Positions 1 through 8,572 of a stretch of 64,000 nucleotides of DNA are shown piece by piece. The DNA is taken from assembly GCF_015244705.1 (NCBI RefSeq), contig NZ_JABCQF010000001.1:620001-684000 (forward strand), written 5' to 3'. Below the pieces are notes generated by a model. The model saw only the letters and a list, made by a program, of their open reading frames with translations, was not told where the DNA came from and did not search any database. The stretch comes from Gluconobacter potus. GTDB lineage: Bacteria; Pseudomonadota; Alphaproteobacteria; Acetobacterales; Acetobacteraceae. Both the position numbers and the translations under genes were made by a program. Position 1 is the stretch's first letter, and every line of letters begins with the position of its first letter.

Positions 1-2
1 TG

Positions 3-173
3 GTCGATGCGGCAAAACGCCTCGTCGATCAGGGCGCGGACACAATCCTCATGGGCTGCGCGGGCATGGCACATTTCCAGCCCCATCTCGAAGACATCTG
101 CCAGCGCCCCGTCATCGAACCCACCCGCGCCGCCGTCGCCCTCCTGATCGGAGACCTCACCCTCAGGCCCTGA
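3..173 (+). CDS. Asp/Glu/hydantoin racemase-family protein, C-terminal part
   Basis: The window opens inside this gene; 56 codons and a TGA stop remain. The visible tail contains a short ILMGCAGMA segment followed by a PVIEP turn and a hydrophobic helix. This is the usual C-terminal signature of the Asp/Glu/hydantoin racemase superfamily, with the second catalytic cysteine in GCAGM. Known members racemise amino acids or hydantoins, or cleave maleate, in the cytoplasm. The substrate cannot be told from this fragment. It converges on the MFS gene and the two overlap by 11 bases at their 3' ends. Confidence 0.7.
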   Translation, partial: VDAAKRLVDQGADTILMGCAGMAHFQPHLEDICQRPVIEPTRAAVALLIGDLTLRP

Positions 174-1410
174 CGGGCCCTCGCACACAGGCCAGCGCCA
201 CAATCCCCGCCACCCCCAGAAACACCAGAATCCCGTCCGCCAGCCACCAGTTCCCCAGAAACGTCACACTCCACGACATGGCCAGCGGCACCACCGCAAT
301 GGACAGATTCCCCAGAAACTGTGTCCACGACGATACCCTCGCCGTAGATGCCCCGCCAAACTCCTGCACGCAGGACCAGATCGAGACCTGACCCAGCCCC
401 AGAAACGCTGCGGCAATAAGGGCGAGGGGAAGCATGGCTGCGCTGCTCGACGTCAGCAACGCCACGGCCAGAAAGGCGGTGCCTCCGCCCAATCCTGCGA
501 TCCCGAGTGGAACACGGGCGTGCCATTGCGACAGGCCCACGCGGAGCAGCATGTCTGAGGCAAAGCCTCCGAAAAGTTTTGAAAGCAGGATGACGAAATA
601 GGATGCGGAGACGTACCAGCCGACATGGCTCATATTCAGGTGGAATGTGTTTCGCAGATACAGGGGAAACAGCGCCAGGAAAAACCCTTCGACTCCCATC
701 AGGCAGAAATAGGCGCTCCCGATAGTGTACAGGCGTGACAGGGCGAATGGTTCTGTCAGGGCTGTTCCGTTCTGCGGCGCGGAAGGCTCTGCCACGCTCC
801 GGCTATAGGACAAAAGAATGCCGAAGAGCAGGATCCCGACTGTTCCATAGATCGCAAAACACAGACGCCATGACAGTGATGTCATGAGAAAGACTGAAAG
901 CGGCGCACCGATAACGGCTCCAAGAGACAGGGCTGCCAGCAGGATCGCGATGACGGAAGAGCGATGGATAGGCCTGAAACGTTGCTTCAGGGTGATGAGC
1001 GCGGCGGTCCAGTCAGGAGCCTGTCCGATGCCGAGGAGCGCGCGACACAGGATCAGCTCTGCGATTGTGCTGGCAAATGCTGTGGACAGCAGGGCTAGGG
1101 ACCAGAACAGGCAGGCCAGCGCATAGGTCCGGGCCGCTCCCAGCCTGCGGCAGACCCAGCCAGCCGGAAGCTGGCAGAGCGCGTAGGTGAAGGAATAAGC
1201 GGAAATGATATTGGTGATCTGGCCCAGACTGCAGCCGAGGCTGTTCTGGATGAGGGGCGCCATGACAACCATCGCCTGTTTGTCGATGGCCATCAGGAAT
1301 ATCGCCGGCAGAAGAACCAGTCCGAGAATGAGCCAGGGATTGCTCCAGTGCCTCCCCGCCTTCAGGTCTTGCCGGGCAGGAGAGAGGGCATCTGAAATCT
1401 GCATCGCCAT
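163..1410 (-). CDS. MFS transporter, organic/sugar-acid (ACS-like) type
   Basis: A 415-residue protein with about twelve hydrophobic segments, the usual MFS length. A basic loop between helices 2 and 3 (AGWVCRRLGAART) matches the MFS A-motif, and helix 4 carries RALLGIGQAPDW, resembling the anion:cation symporter group (hexuronate, galactonate and glucarate permeases). It probably imports an organic or sugar acid across the inner membrane. Its ATG overlaps the TAA of the upstream TonB receptor gene (TAATG at 1408-1412), so the two are translationally coupled and probably work as outer- and inner-membrane steps for one substrate. The substrate is inferred only. Confidence 0.85.
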   Translation of the reverse strand: MAMQISDALSPARQDLKAGRHWSNPWLILGLVLLPAIFLMAIDKQAMVVMAPLIQNSLGCSLGQITNIISAYSFTYALCQLPAGWVCRRLGAARTYALACLFWSLALLSTAFASTIAELILCRALLGIGQAPDWTAALITLKQRFRPIHRSSVIAILLAALSLGAVIGAPLSVFLMTSLSWRLCFAIYGTVGILLFGILLSYSRSVAEPSAPQNGTALTEPFALSRLYTIGSAYFCLMGVEGFFLALFPLYLRNTFHLNMSHVGWYVSASYFVILLSKLFGGFASDMLLRVGLSQWHARVPLGIAGLGGGTAFLAVALLTSSSAAMLPLALIAAAFLGLGQVSIWSCVQEFGGASTARVSSWTQFLGNLSIAVVPLAMSWSVTFLGNWWLADGILVFLGVAGIVALACVRGPVRA

Positions 1411-3803
1411 TAGAAATCGGAGCTCAGGGAGAAAGCAACCGCAAAATCGCCGCCGACGTAATAGGTTGGTGTCCCGGCGGCAATGGACGTTCCGAAAATA
1501 CCCTTCGTTGCGCGGGCATTCGTGGCGATACCGTTGACGCCGGACAGGTAGTGCTCGTCGCCGATATTCATCAGGTTGAGCTGGATCTGCGGATGCTGGG
1601 CCGGGCCGACTTTCTTGAAGCGGTAGCCGGCGGACAGGTTTGCCGTCTTGAACGCCGGAATGCTCTGGTCATCCATGAAGGTACTGTACTGAGAGTCCAC
1701 GTAATTGAAGGTGAAGTTTCCGAAGAAATGGGTGTCATCGTAGCTCAGGCCGATTGATCCGGTGAATTTCGGAGCAAGGACAGCGGCTTTCCCCTTGGTG
1801 GGCAGGTAATCGTTGCCGACCTGAATGTTATTGCCCATTTCGGAGTGGAGATACTGACCCGCAATATACGGGGAAAAGTGATGCCATGCAGGAAGGCTGA
1901 GTTCCGCCTGCACGCCGCGGATGGTCTGGCCGCCGCCATTCACCGAGAAGGACTGTGGGCTGTTATTGACATACACGATGCTGGAAATCTGGCGGTTAGT
2001 CAGATTGTAATTGAACGCCGCCGCCGAGAAGTTGACCACGCCGTAATGACGATATCCGATTTCTTCGGAGATCGAGTATTCCGGCTTGAGGTTGCTCGAA
2101 TGGCTGCTGGTCTTCTTTCCCGTTGTGGCACTGTAGATGTCGACATAGGCGCTCAGCGCGGCCGGTTCCTTGAAGGCGGTCGAAGCACTGAAATAGACCT
2201 GGTCATGAGGCGTGATGCGATAGCTGGCTGAAAGCTGTGGCAGGGGCTCGGCGTCATTCTTGTTGATGGCATAAGTCGGGCCGGGCATTGCGCTGGTGGC
2301 ATGGCGGGAAACCATGACTTCCTTGAAGCCGGCGTTCAGCACCAGGCGATCGTCGAGGAATTTCATCGTATCGTTGATGAAAAGGGCGTTTGTCTGCTGG
2401 ATGAGATGACCGTTATAGGTCCCGATGACCGCTCCTGAAGCGGTCTTGATCGGATTGCCGCCATACTCGTTCATCACGTTGCCGTTCGGTTCGACCGGTG
2501 TGTACGAGGTGTTTTCGTTGTGGTCGAAATAATCGTACCAGTAACCGACCTGAAGCGTGTTGAACTTGTGCTTCCATGTCAGGGTCGCGTTCTGTCCGCC
2601 CGCTGCCTGGGTATAGGCATCGACGTTTTCCACGGTCGCAACATTGTTGACGCTGTACGGAAGCTGCACCGTTCCGATGGACTGGTCTCCAACGAACATT
2701 GACTGTCCATTGACATTCGCACCGCTGTTAATGAAGCCACGCGTGTACATGATGTAAGGCGTGATCTTGAATGTCAGTTCCGGCATGAGTTCAAACTGCG
2801 TTGGAATGGCAGCGATGACGTTCTGCCGCTGGTTGAAGCGCAGTTTGTAATAATTGGACGTGCCGTAGGAGTATTTTCCTGCATAGTTGTAGGAAATTCC
2901 GTACTGATTCCACTGGCTGAGGGTGGGGTTTGTGTAGACGTCCGTACGCATCCAGTTCCAGGAGAAGAACGGCGCAATGCTGTTATGTCCCCATTCCTTC
3001 AGGAAATGGCTGTCGACATGGTAGCGCTTCGTATTGCCGGAGCCGCGCCAGTTGTTCACTTCCGTGTGGGAAAAAGACGTGTAGTTCCGAATACCGGTAT
3101 GTCCGATCTCGCCACTGTCGAGCCGGACGAACTGCCGGTTGAGGGATTTGTTGCCACCGCTCAGGTCAATGTACCCACCCGCCTTGTGGGAAGGCTGTCG
3201 CGCAGAGGCCCGGATCTGGCCACCGACTGAATTATAGACCGGGGCATCGATATCAGGCGAGCCCTGTGACACCTCGAGATGGCTGATGTTTTCCGTGTCC
3301 GACCATTCGGTTGCGAACGGCGTGTAATAGAGGCGGTCGCCGGCGGGCATGCCTTCATAAGTCGTTCCCAGCTCGGTCTGGTTCAGGCCGCGGATGGAGA
3401 CGTTCATGCGGTCGCTGAGGCCAAGGGGATCATTGGCTGCGACAACGACGCCGGGGCTCATCGCAAGGAGGGTAACGGCATTGGCTGTCGGCGACTGTTT
3501 GGCAATGTAATCCCGCGAGACGCCGCTGACGGATTTCGCTGCGCTCTGCACGGGCATCAGGCCGCCGCCCGGCGTGGTGTTCGTAACGCCGTTGGCGCCG
3601 ACAACCTGTTTGCGGACCGAGATATACTCGTCCTTGTGAGCGGGAACGGCTTTGGGGGCCGGATGGGCGGTTTCCCTGGTGCGGGGAGCATGATGTGTAG
3701 GGGCGGGTTTCCCGCTTGTCACGATGGATGCTGCCAGCGTTGGCTGAAAGTATAGCGCACAGCCCGACAGAAGAAGGATTTTATAACCGTTTTTCGTCAG
3801 CAT
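1410..3803 (-). CDS. TonB-dependent outer-membrane receptor (sugar/organic-acid type)
   Basis: About 797 residues from the chosen ATG at 3803, which is followed directly by a signal peptide (MLTKNGYKILLLSGCALYF, then a LAAS cleavage region). Upstream in-frame codons give an unlikely basic leader. A plug domain follows (VNS/SIRGLNQTELGTTYEG, SDTENISHLEVSQG), then a long beta-barrel rich in Tyr/Asn/Gly ending in Phe, as outer-membrane proteins do. It is a clear paralogue of the receptor at 29676-32117: both share a TNTTPGGGL motif near the mature N terminus and the DTENIS plug segment. It is coupled to the MFS permease gene. The ligand is unknown. Confidence 0.9.
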   Translation of the reverse strand: MLTKNGYKILLLSGCALYFQPTLAASIVTSGKPAPTHHAPRTRETAHPAPKAVPAHKDEYISVRKQVVGANGVTNTTPGGGLMPVQSAAKSVSGVSRDYIAKQSPTANAVTLLAMSPGVVVAANDPLGLSDRMNVSIRGLNQTELGTTYEGMPAGDRLYYTPFATEWSDTENISHLEVSQGSPDIDAPVYNSVGGQIRASARQPSHKAGGYIDLSGGNKSLNRQFVRLDSGEIGHTGIRNYTSFSHTEVNNWRGSGNTKRYHVDSHFLKEWGHNSIAPFFSWNWMRTDVYTNPTLSQWNQYGISYNYAGKYSYGTSNYYKLRFNQRQNVIAAIPTQFELMPELTFKITPYIMYTRGFINSGANVNGQSMFVGDQSIGTVQLPYSVNNVATVENVDAYTQAAGGQNATLTWKHKFNTLQVGYWYDYFDHNENTSYTPVEPNGNVMNEYGGNPIKTASGAVIGTYNGHLIQQTNALFINDTMKFLDDRLVLNAGFKEVMVSRHATSAMPGPTYAINKNDAEPLPQLSASYRITPHDQVYFSASTAFKEPAALSAYVDIYSATTGKKTSSHSSNLKPEYSISEEIGYRHYGVVNFSAAAFNYNLTNRQISSIVYVNNSPQSFSVNGGGQTIRGVQAELSLPAWHHFSPYIAGQYLHSEMGNNIQVGNDYLPTKGKAAVLAPKFTGSIGLSYDDTHFFGNFTFNYVDSQYSTFMDDQSIPAFKTANLSAGYRFKKVGPAQHPQIQLNLMNIGDEHYLSGVNGIATNARATKGIFGTSIAAGTPTYYVGGDFAVAFSLSSDF

Positions 3804-4140
3804 ATCGGCAGTTCCGTTCCAGCCATGGAATTTGGTGTGATGCTGAAACGATAAGGGATGCAAACAGCAGAATCTCGCTCTAAATCCATCATGATAATCA
3901 GAATTGGACCTCTTGGTATTTATTCGGCTTATACCCCTTGCCGGTCTGGAAAGAAGGATCAAAGGAAAGTTGCGTAGCGAAACGATCCGGAGTGATGCCG
4001 CTCGGGGAATACGGGATGGGTACGGGCTTGACAGCAGGAAGCCGGAGCGTCCGTACTGCCTTCGATGCAGCGGGCGATTATCTGAGGAATATCCTGAGGA
4101 TCGGTAATCGCATGCGGCCCAATGTGAATCCAGGACAGGA
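3804..4140. promoter_or_regulatory. divergent promoter region between TonB receptor and FAD oxidase
   Basis: About 340 bases with no convincing gene separate two divergent genes. The segment TCGCTCTAAAT at 3875-3885 is identical to one half of the operator-like palindrome at 11679-11693 in the porin/dehydrogenase promoter region. It may be a binding site for the same LacI-type regulator. No clear -35/-10 pair was identified. Confidence 0.4.
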
Positions 4141-5553
4141 ATGATGATGGAAATGGATGACCGTACACAGGCGATTCATGCTGGATTGCAGGCGATCGTC
4201 GGGTCAGACCAGATCTTTACGGGGGTAGCAACCGATCGTTGGTCACGGGACTGGACAGGCCAGTTCGAGGGTATGCCGCTTGCCGTTGTCCGTCCTGGAA
4301 CCTGTGAGGAAGTCGCCGCTATCCTGCGTCTTGCCGGGCAGTATCATGTTCCTGTCGTTCCGATCGCCGGGAATACGGGTCTCAATGGCGGGGCTTATGG
4401 AGCAGATTCCATTCTGGTGTCCATCGAACGGATGAACCGGATCCGCGAGATCAGGAGCGATGCTCGTGTGGCTGTGGTCGAGGCCGGTGTCATTGTGGCG
4501 GCGCTGGACTCTGCCGTCGCCCAGTATGGTCTGACGTTTCCGCTGACGTTCGGTGCGGCGGGGTCAGCAATGATCGGTGGTGTTCTCTCTACCAATGCGG
4601 GGGGCGCCAATGTTCTGCGTTACGGCAATGTGCGGGACCTTTGTCTGGGGCTTGAAGTCGTACTGCCGGACGGGCGCGTCCTCGACCTGATGACGGCCCT
4701 GAAGAAGGACAATTCTGGCTTCGATCTGCGTGACCTTATCATCGGTGCCGAAGGACAGCTCGGGATCATCACCGCAGCCGTACTGAAACTGCATCCCCGA
4801 CCGGTTTTTCACGCAACAGCGCTGGTGGCGCTAGAGGATCTGAGGGAAGCGCCGGTGCTGCTGAATGCCTTTCAGGATGCATCGGGCAATGCTGTTACGG
4901 CCTATGAATTCATGTCCCGCAGTTATGTTGCCGGGTATGAGAAACTCGTGCCGACGGTGCGTCGGTTCTTCGAGACTTCCTATCCTGCGGTTCTGCTCGT
5001 GGAGCTTGCGACCGTGCGGAACGAGGAGTTGGGGGAGCTTCTGGAAACAGTGCTGGGTGACGCCATGGAGCGGGGAGCCGTTGCGGATGCCGTAATCGCC
5101 CAGAGCGACATGCAGCGTCAGGAGATGTGGGCCCTTCGCGAGGCTGCCGCAGAACTTGCTTTTCAAAGGCATCCGGTCATCGACACCGATATTGCCGTAC
5201 CGCTGGACCGTATTGCTGAATATCTAGACCGTATTCCGGAAAGAATGGCTGTGATCGATCCCGGATTTACTGACATTGCCGTCGCGCATTTTGGTGATGG
5301 CAACATCCATTATACGGTGTGGCCTTCAAAAAATGATCCGGCAGTCGAAGCGGCCTTGCGCGCGGCCATCGATGGGCTCGCAGTGGAAATGGACGGGACC
5401 TTCTCGGCAGAGCACGGAATTGGTCTTTGCAAGCTGCCCTCCATGGCACGGCATAAAAACGCTTTTGCACTTGATATGATGCGGGCAATCAAGGCTGCTT
5501 TTGACCCAAAGGGTGTTCTGAATCCCGGCAAGACATTGCCTGGTGGGAGTTAG
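4141..5553 (+). CDS. FAD-linked D-2-hydroxyacid dehydrogenase (GlcD/D2HGDH-like)
   Basis: 470 residues, typical for the FAD-linked oxidase family containing glycolate oxidase GlcD, D-lactate dehydrogenase and D-2-hydroxyglutarate dehydrogenase. The FAD-binding PCMH fold is visible at about 45-220 (PIAGNTGLNGGAYG; GAAGSAMIGGVLSTNAGG; GAEGQLGIITAAVLKLHPRP). The C-terminal oxidase domain has the metal-site motif AVAHFGDGNIHYTVWP and the closing AEHGIGLCKLPSM. It should oxidise a D-2-hydroxy acid in the cytoplasm and pass electrons to an acceptor. Three ATGs stand in tandem; AGGAC at 4132-4136 favours the first or second. It is divergent from the receptor/permease pair, so the substrate may be what they import. 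Confidence 0.85.
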   Translation: MMMEMDDRTQAIHAGLQAIVGSDQIFTGVATDRWSRDWTGQFEGMPLAVVRPGTCEEVAAILRLAGQYHVPVVPIAGNTGLNGGAYGADSILVSIERMNRIREIRSDARVAVVEAGVIVAALDSAVAQYGLTFPLTFGAAGSAMIGGVLSTNAGGANVLRYGNVRDLCLGLEVVLPDGRVLDLMTALKKDNSGFDLRDLIIGAEGQLGIITAAVLKLHPRPVFHATALVALEDLREAPVLLNAFQDASGNAVTAYEFMSRSYVAGYEKLVPTVRRFFETSYPAVLLVELATVRNEELGELLETVLGDAMERGAVADAVIAQSDMQRQEMWALREAAAELAFQRHPVIDTDIAVPLDRIAEYLDRIPERMAVIDPGFTDIAVAHFGDGNIHYTVWPSKNDPAVEAALRAAIDGLAVEMDGTFSAEHGIGLCKLPSMARHKNAFALDMMRAIKAAFDPKGVLNPGKTLPGGS

Positions 5554-5952
5554 TCATCAGTGTGAGGATCAGCTTGAAAGGGAACTTTGTGTGTTTGCAC
5601 GAGATTGACATCGCGTCAGTGTAAATAAGGAGCTTCATGCAGACGAGATAGTAATCTTGGGTAATATGGCCGATCGTTTTTTTATTTATGGCTGGCCGTT
5701 GGGCAGTTTGCGTGTCCTATATTGCTTCGGATCACGTCCTTGGGAACATGGACGAAATCGCCACTGGACCATGTCCGAAGCTCTGAAAATGGCGCTGCCT
5801 GCCTTTCCACCAGTCTTTTACGGGTGTGTGGTTTACCCATACAATCAAGGGGCTCTGAGCTGGCCCTGAAAGTTAGGGAGGACAGGCCTCTCTGCTCCGC
5901 GCCAAGAGCAGCAAAAAGGAACACCCAACCAGAAAAATGTCTCTGGTTCCTG
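5554..5952. other. gene-free stretch of about 400 bases
   Basis: No open reading frame here looks like a protein. The base composition is uneven and the segment resembles a decayed insertion, but I could not match it to a transposase. Only the hairpin at its right end (5927-5948) is interpretable. Confidence 0.3.
5927..5948 (-). terminator. possible terminator of the dehydrogenase operon
   Basis: AACCAGA and TCTGGTT form a 7-bp stem just past the stop codon of the lactonase-like gene. On the minus strand a CCTTTTT run follows about ten bases later. It is short, so a weak candidate. Confidence 0.4.
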
Positions 5953-7098
5953 TTACCGTAGGGTTTTTTCGAGGTCGGCACCCCCTCCCGGAAGCGGGGT
6001 TTCGCCAGCCTTGCGGAGTTGCGTTCCGTCCCATGTCAGGGTCAGCAGACTACGGTCCATGACACCCTGGACCAGAATGTCATGACCATCTGGAGAGAAG
6101 GTCAGTCCCTGCGGCCAGAGTGTACCGGGAGCCTGTGCCAGTGGTGTCAGATGACCGTCACTGAATGAGAAAACCGTGACGATGCCCCGGTCATGATAGA
6201 GTGGAGAGGTAGGGGAAAGTGCGGAGCCGTTCTGGGAGACGACGGCGACATACTGGCCATCTGGAGAAATATCGAGCCCTTCCGGCGCGTTGGGGACGGG
6301 AGTGCGCTGGATTTCCCGGATTGGTTCGGCGCTCAGATCCAGAACCGAAAGAGCACCAGGCAACCCTTCACCATGGCCCAGCATTCCCATGACGGCGTAA
6401 TGCCCGTCCTTGCTCAACTGGATATTCCAGGGCCCGGGTTTGATGTTCAGAGGGTGAGGATCGACGGTAATCTGTTCGCCGTTGATATGGAGGGTATAGA
6501 CCTTGTCCGCCTGCCACAGGCTCACAAGGGCGCGCTTCCCGTCGGGAAGGATGGCGAGACCACCCGGAAAGCCGGAGACGGGCAGGGAAATCACACGCCG
6601 GTTGCTCAGGTTGTGTCCGTCAAACCTGAACCAGGTCAGAACGCCGGATTTGCCATTGGCGACGAGAAGGTGATGTCCGTCTGGCGTGAAGCGCAGGGTG
6701 GTTGCGCCGGGAGCAGATGCTACGCGCTGTATGATTTTCGGTTCTGCCCCGGAAATATCGATGACGGTGATCTCATCGTCCGGAACGATTTTCCCGGCTT
6801 CAGGATCAGGCTTCGAAGCAGCAGAGACGACGAGGATTTTGCCATCGGGACTGAAGGTAATGGCTGTAGGTGGCCCGATGACGCTGGTAGGCACGTTGAT
6901 GCTCGTCCGGACTTTCCAGGCGCCATCGGGTGTTCTGGCAAGAAACGACAGGGAGTCTGGTTTCAGGGGGTGTGGCAGAACCTGTACCCCGTTTTGAAGA
7001 ATGGAATGTGCATCATTCGCCGAAACCACAGTCTGGGCGTGGGTGGATGAAGCGAACGCAAGCAGTGCGGCACAGGAAAGCAGGCACAGTCTTTGCAT
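5953..7098 (-). CDS. secreted beta-propeller protein, lactonase-like
   Basis: 381 residues with a signal peptide (MQRLCLLSCAALLAFASSTHA, cleaved near Ala-Gln). The mature part repeats SPDGK/TPDGH/LPDGK blade motifs about six or seven times (for example FSPDGKILVVSA, FTPDGHHLLVANG, ISPDGQYVAVVS), as in seven-bladed 6-phosphogluconolactonase/YncE-type propellers. In the periplasm it could hydrolyse a sugar lactone made by the dehydrogenase encoded upstream, or act as a binding or scaffold subunit. It is the last gene of the operon, 43 bases after the cytochrome c gene. Lactonase activity is inferred from fold and context; such propellers also have other roles. Confidence 0.7.
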   Translation of the reverse strand: MQRLCLLSCAALLAFASSTHAQTVVSANDAHSILQNGVQVLPHPLKPDSLSFLARTPDGAWKVRTSINVPTSVIGPPTAITFSPDGKILVVSAASKPDPEAGKIVPDDEITVIDISGAEPKIIQRVASAPGATTLRFTPDGHHLLVANGKSGVLTWFRFDGHNLSNRRVISLPVSGFPGGLAILPDGKRALVSLWQADKVYTLHINGEQITVDPHPLNIKPGPWNIQLSKDGHYAVMGMLGHGEGLPGALSVLDLSAEPIREIQRTPVPNAPEGLDISPDGQYVAVVSQNGSALSPTSPLYHDRGIVTVFSFSDGHLTPLAQAPGTLWPQGLTFSPDGHDILVQGVMDRSLLTLTWDGTQLRKAGETPLPGGGADLEKTLR

Positions 7099-7141
7099 CT
7101 CTGGGGTCTCCTGGAGACGTTAGACGAAAGGGCGGAAAGCC

Positions 7142-8572
7142 TCAGGCCTTCGCCTTTCGGGAAAGTCGGATGAAGAAAAGAATGGCGACGGCGAGGATCA
7201 GGGCTGCTCCGATCATCGCGGGGACTGTGAAAGCGCCCAGCTGTGCAATAAGCGGCTTGGGACCACCGGAACGGATGAGCTTCACATCGTCAGGTGTGAC
7301 TTTGACATTCGGATTGCCGAAGCGCTGCTCGACGTAATTGCTGATATCGGCAATGTCCTGATCGGACAGGGAGTCCACATACGAACCTGGCCCAAATCCA
7401 GGCATATAGGTCGTATGACCGTTGACTTCCCGCCGGACCCCCATGAGGATCGTGGTGATCAGGTTATCGGCGATCGGGGCGCCCAGGGCCGTATTATGGA
7501 AAAGCTGCGGGTAGTACCCGTCCGGGCTGCCCTGGCCGGTTGGGCGGTGGCAGGCCGCGCACTCTCCCGAGAAGAGATATTCGCCGCGACTGATCCGGCT
7601 GGCGGGCAGAGCACGGTAGACGGATTCACGATCGGAAATTTTCCCATAGCTTTCGCGGGGGGCTTTGTCCTTGCTGTCCGAAATGGCCGGAACCTGCTTG
7701 ATGTAAGCAACCATGGCACGGATGTCGGCATCACTCAGATACTGGAAGCTGTGCTCGATGGCTTCTGCCATGGGGCCGCCTGCCTGAGCTTTTCCGGGAA
7801 CATCGCCGGTTTTGAGGTAGCGGAAAAGATCGTCGTTGCTCCAGCCGCCAATACCGCTGACAGGGTCCGAAGTCACATTCGGCGCATACCATGAGGACAG
7901 CGACGCACCGGCCAGAGGGCTGCTGCCCTTCTCCGCCATCATGGCGTTGCGGGGCGTGTGGCAGGTGTCACAATGCGCCAGGGCGTAGGACAGATAATGC
8001 CCGCGATTGACTTCCACGGATTTGGAAGGATCGGGCTTGAAGCGGGTATCATCCAGGAAAAGGGCATTCCAGATCGCCATGGAAGCCCGGATATTATAGG
8101 GGAAAGGCAGCTCGGTTTTTTGCGGGCTGCTTTCGACCGGTTTCACCGATGTCATGAAATAGACGTACAGGGCGTGGATGTCGTCGTCTGTCAGCTTGGT
8201 GTACGAGGTGTAAGGCATCGCGGGGTAAAGATGAGCCCCGTCGCGTCGGATGCCTTCTCGTAAGGCATGGGCGAACTCTTTCTCGGTGTAGTTCCCGATA
8301 CCGTATTCTTTTGAAGGCGTGATGTTGGTCGAATAGATCGATCCAAGTGGAGACGCGATGCCATACCCGCCGGCAAACGCTTTGCTGGAGCCGGGCGCCG
8401 TGTGGCAGGCCGCGCAGTCAGCGGCGATGGCAAGATAATGTCCGCGTTCGGCGACAGCCGTGTTGGGATCAGTGTCCTGCGCACGCGCAAATGTGCCGGT
8501 TCCAAGTCCGATTGCAGCGGAAAGGGCGAAATAGCCGGGAAGACCCAGGCTTTTCTGTCGTTTCTGTTTCAT
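7142..8572 (-). CDS. tri-haem cytochrome c subunit of membrane-bound dehydrogenase
   Basis: 476 residues from the ATG at 8572, which overlaps the TGA of the flavoprotein gene (ATGA) and is followed by a signal peptide. There are three CxxCH haem sites at about 53 (CAACH), 201 (CDTCH) and 338 (CAACH). A single C-terminal membrane helix (MIGAALILAVAILFFIRL) ends in a basic tail. This is the standard cytochrome subunit of FAD-dependent sorbitol, fructose and gluconate dehydrogenases. It anchors the enzyme to the outer face of the inner membrane and hands electrons to ubiquinone. An in-frame extension upstream is low-complexity and was not used. Confidence 0.92.
   Translation of the reverse strand: MKQKRQKSLGLPGYFALSAAIGLGTGTFARAQDTDPNTAVAERGHYLAIAADCAACHTAPGSSKAFAGGYGIASPLGSIYSTNITPSKEYGIGNYTEKEFAHALREGIRRDGAHLYPAMPYTSYTKLTDDDIHALYVYFMTSVKPVESSPQKTELPFPYNIRASMAIWNALFLDDTRFKPDPSKSVEVNRGHYLSYALAHCDTCHTPRNAMMAEKGSSPLAGASLSSWYAPNVTSDPVSGIGGWSNDDLFRYLKTGDVPGKAQAGGPMAEAIEHSFQYLSDADIRAMVAYIKQVPAISDSKDKAPRESYGKISDRESVYRALPASRISRGEYLFSGECAACHRPTGQGSPDGYYPQLFHNTALGAPIADNLITTILMGVRREVNGHTTYMPGFGPGSYVDSLSDQDIADISNYVEQRFGNPNVKVTPDDVKLIRSGGPKPLIAQLGAFTVPAMIGAALILAVAILFFIRLSRKAKA

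Noticed and set aside
5554-5952. Small genes or a transposase relic in this gap
   Set aside because: Short frames on both strands give no recognisable motif; I could not assign the segment to any IS family.
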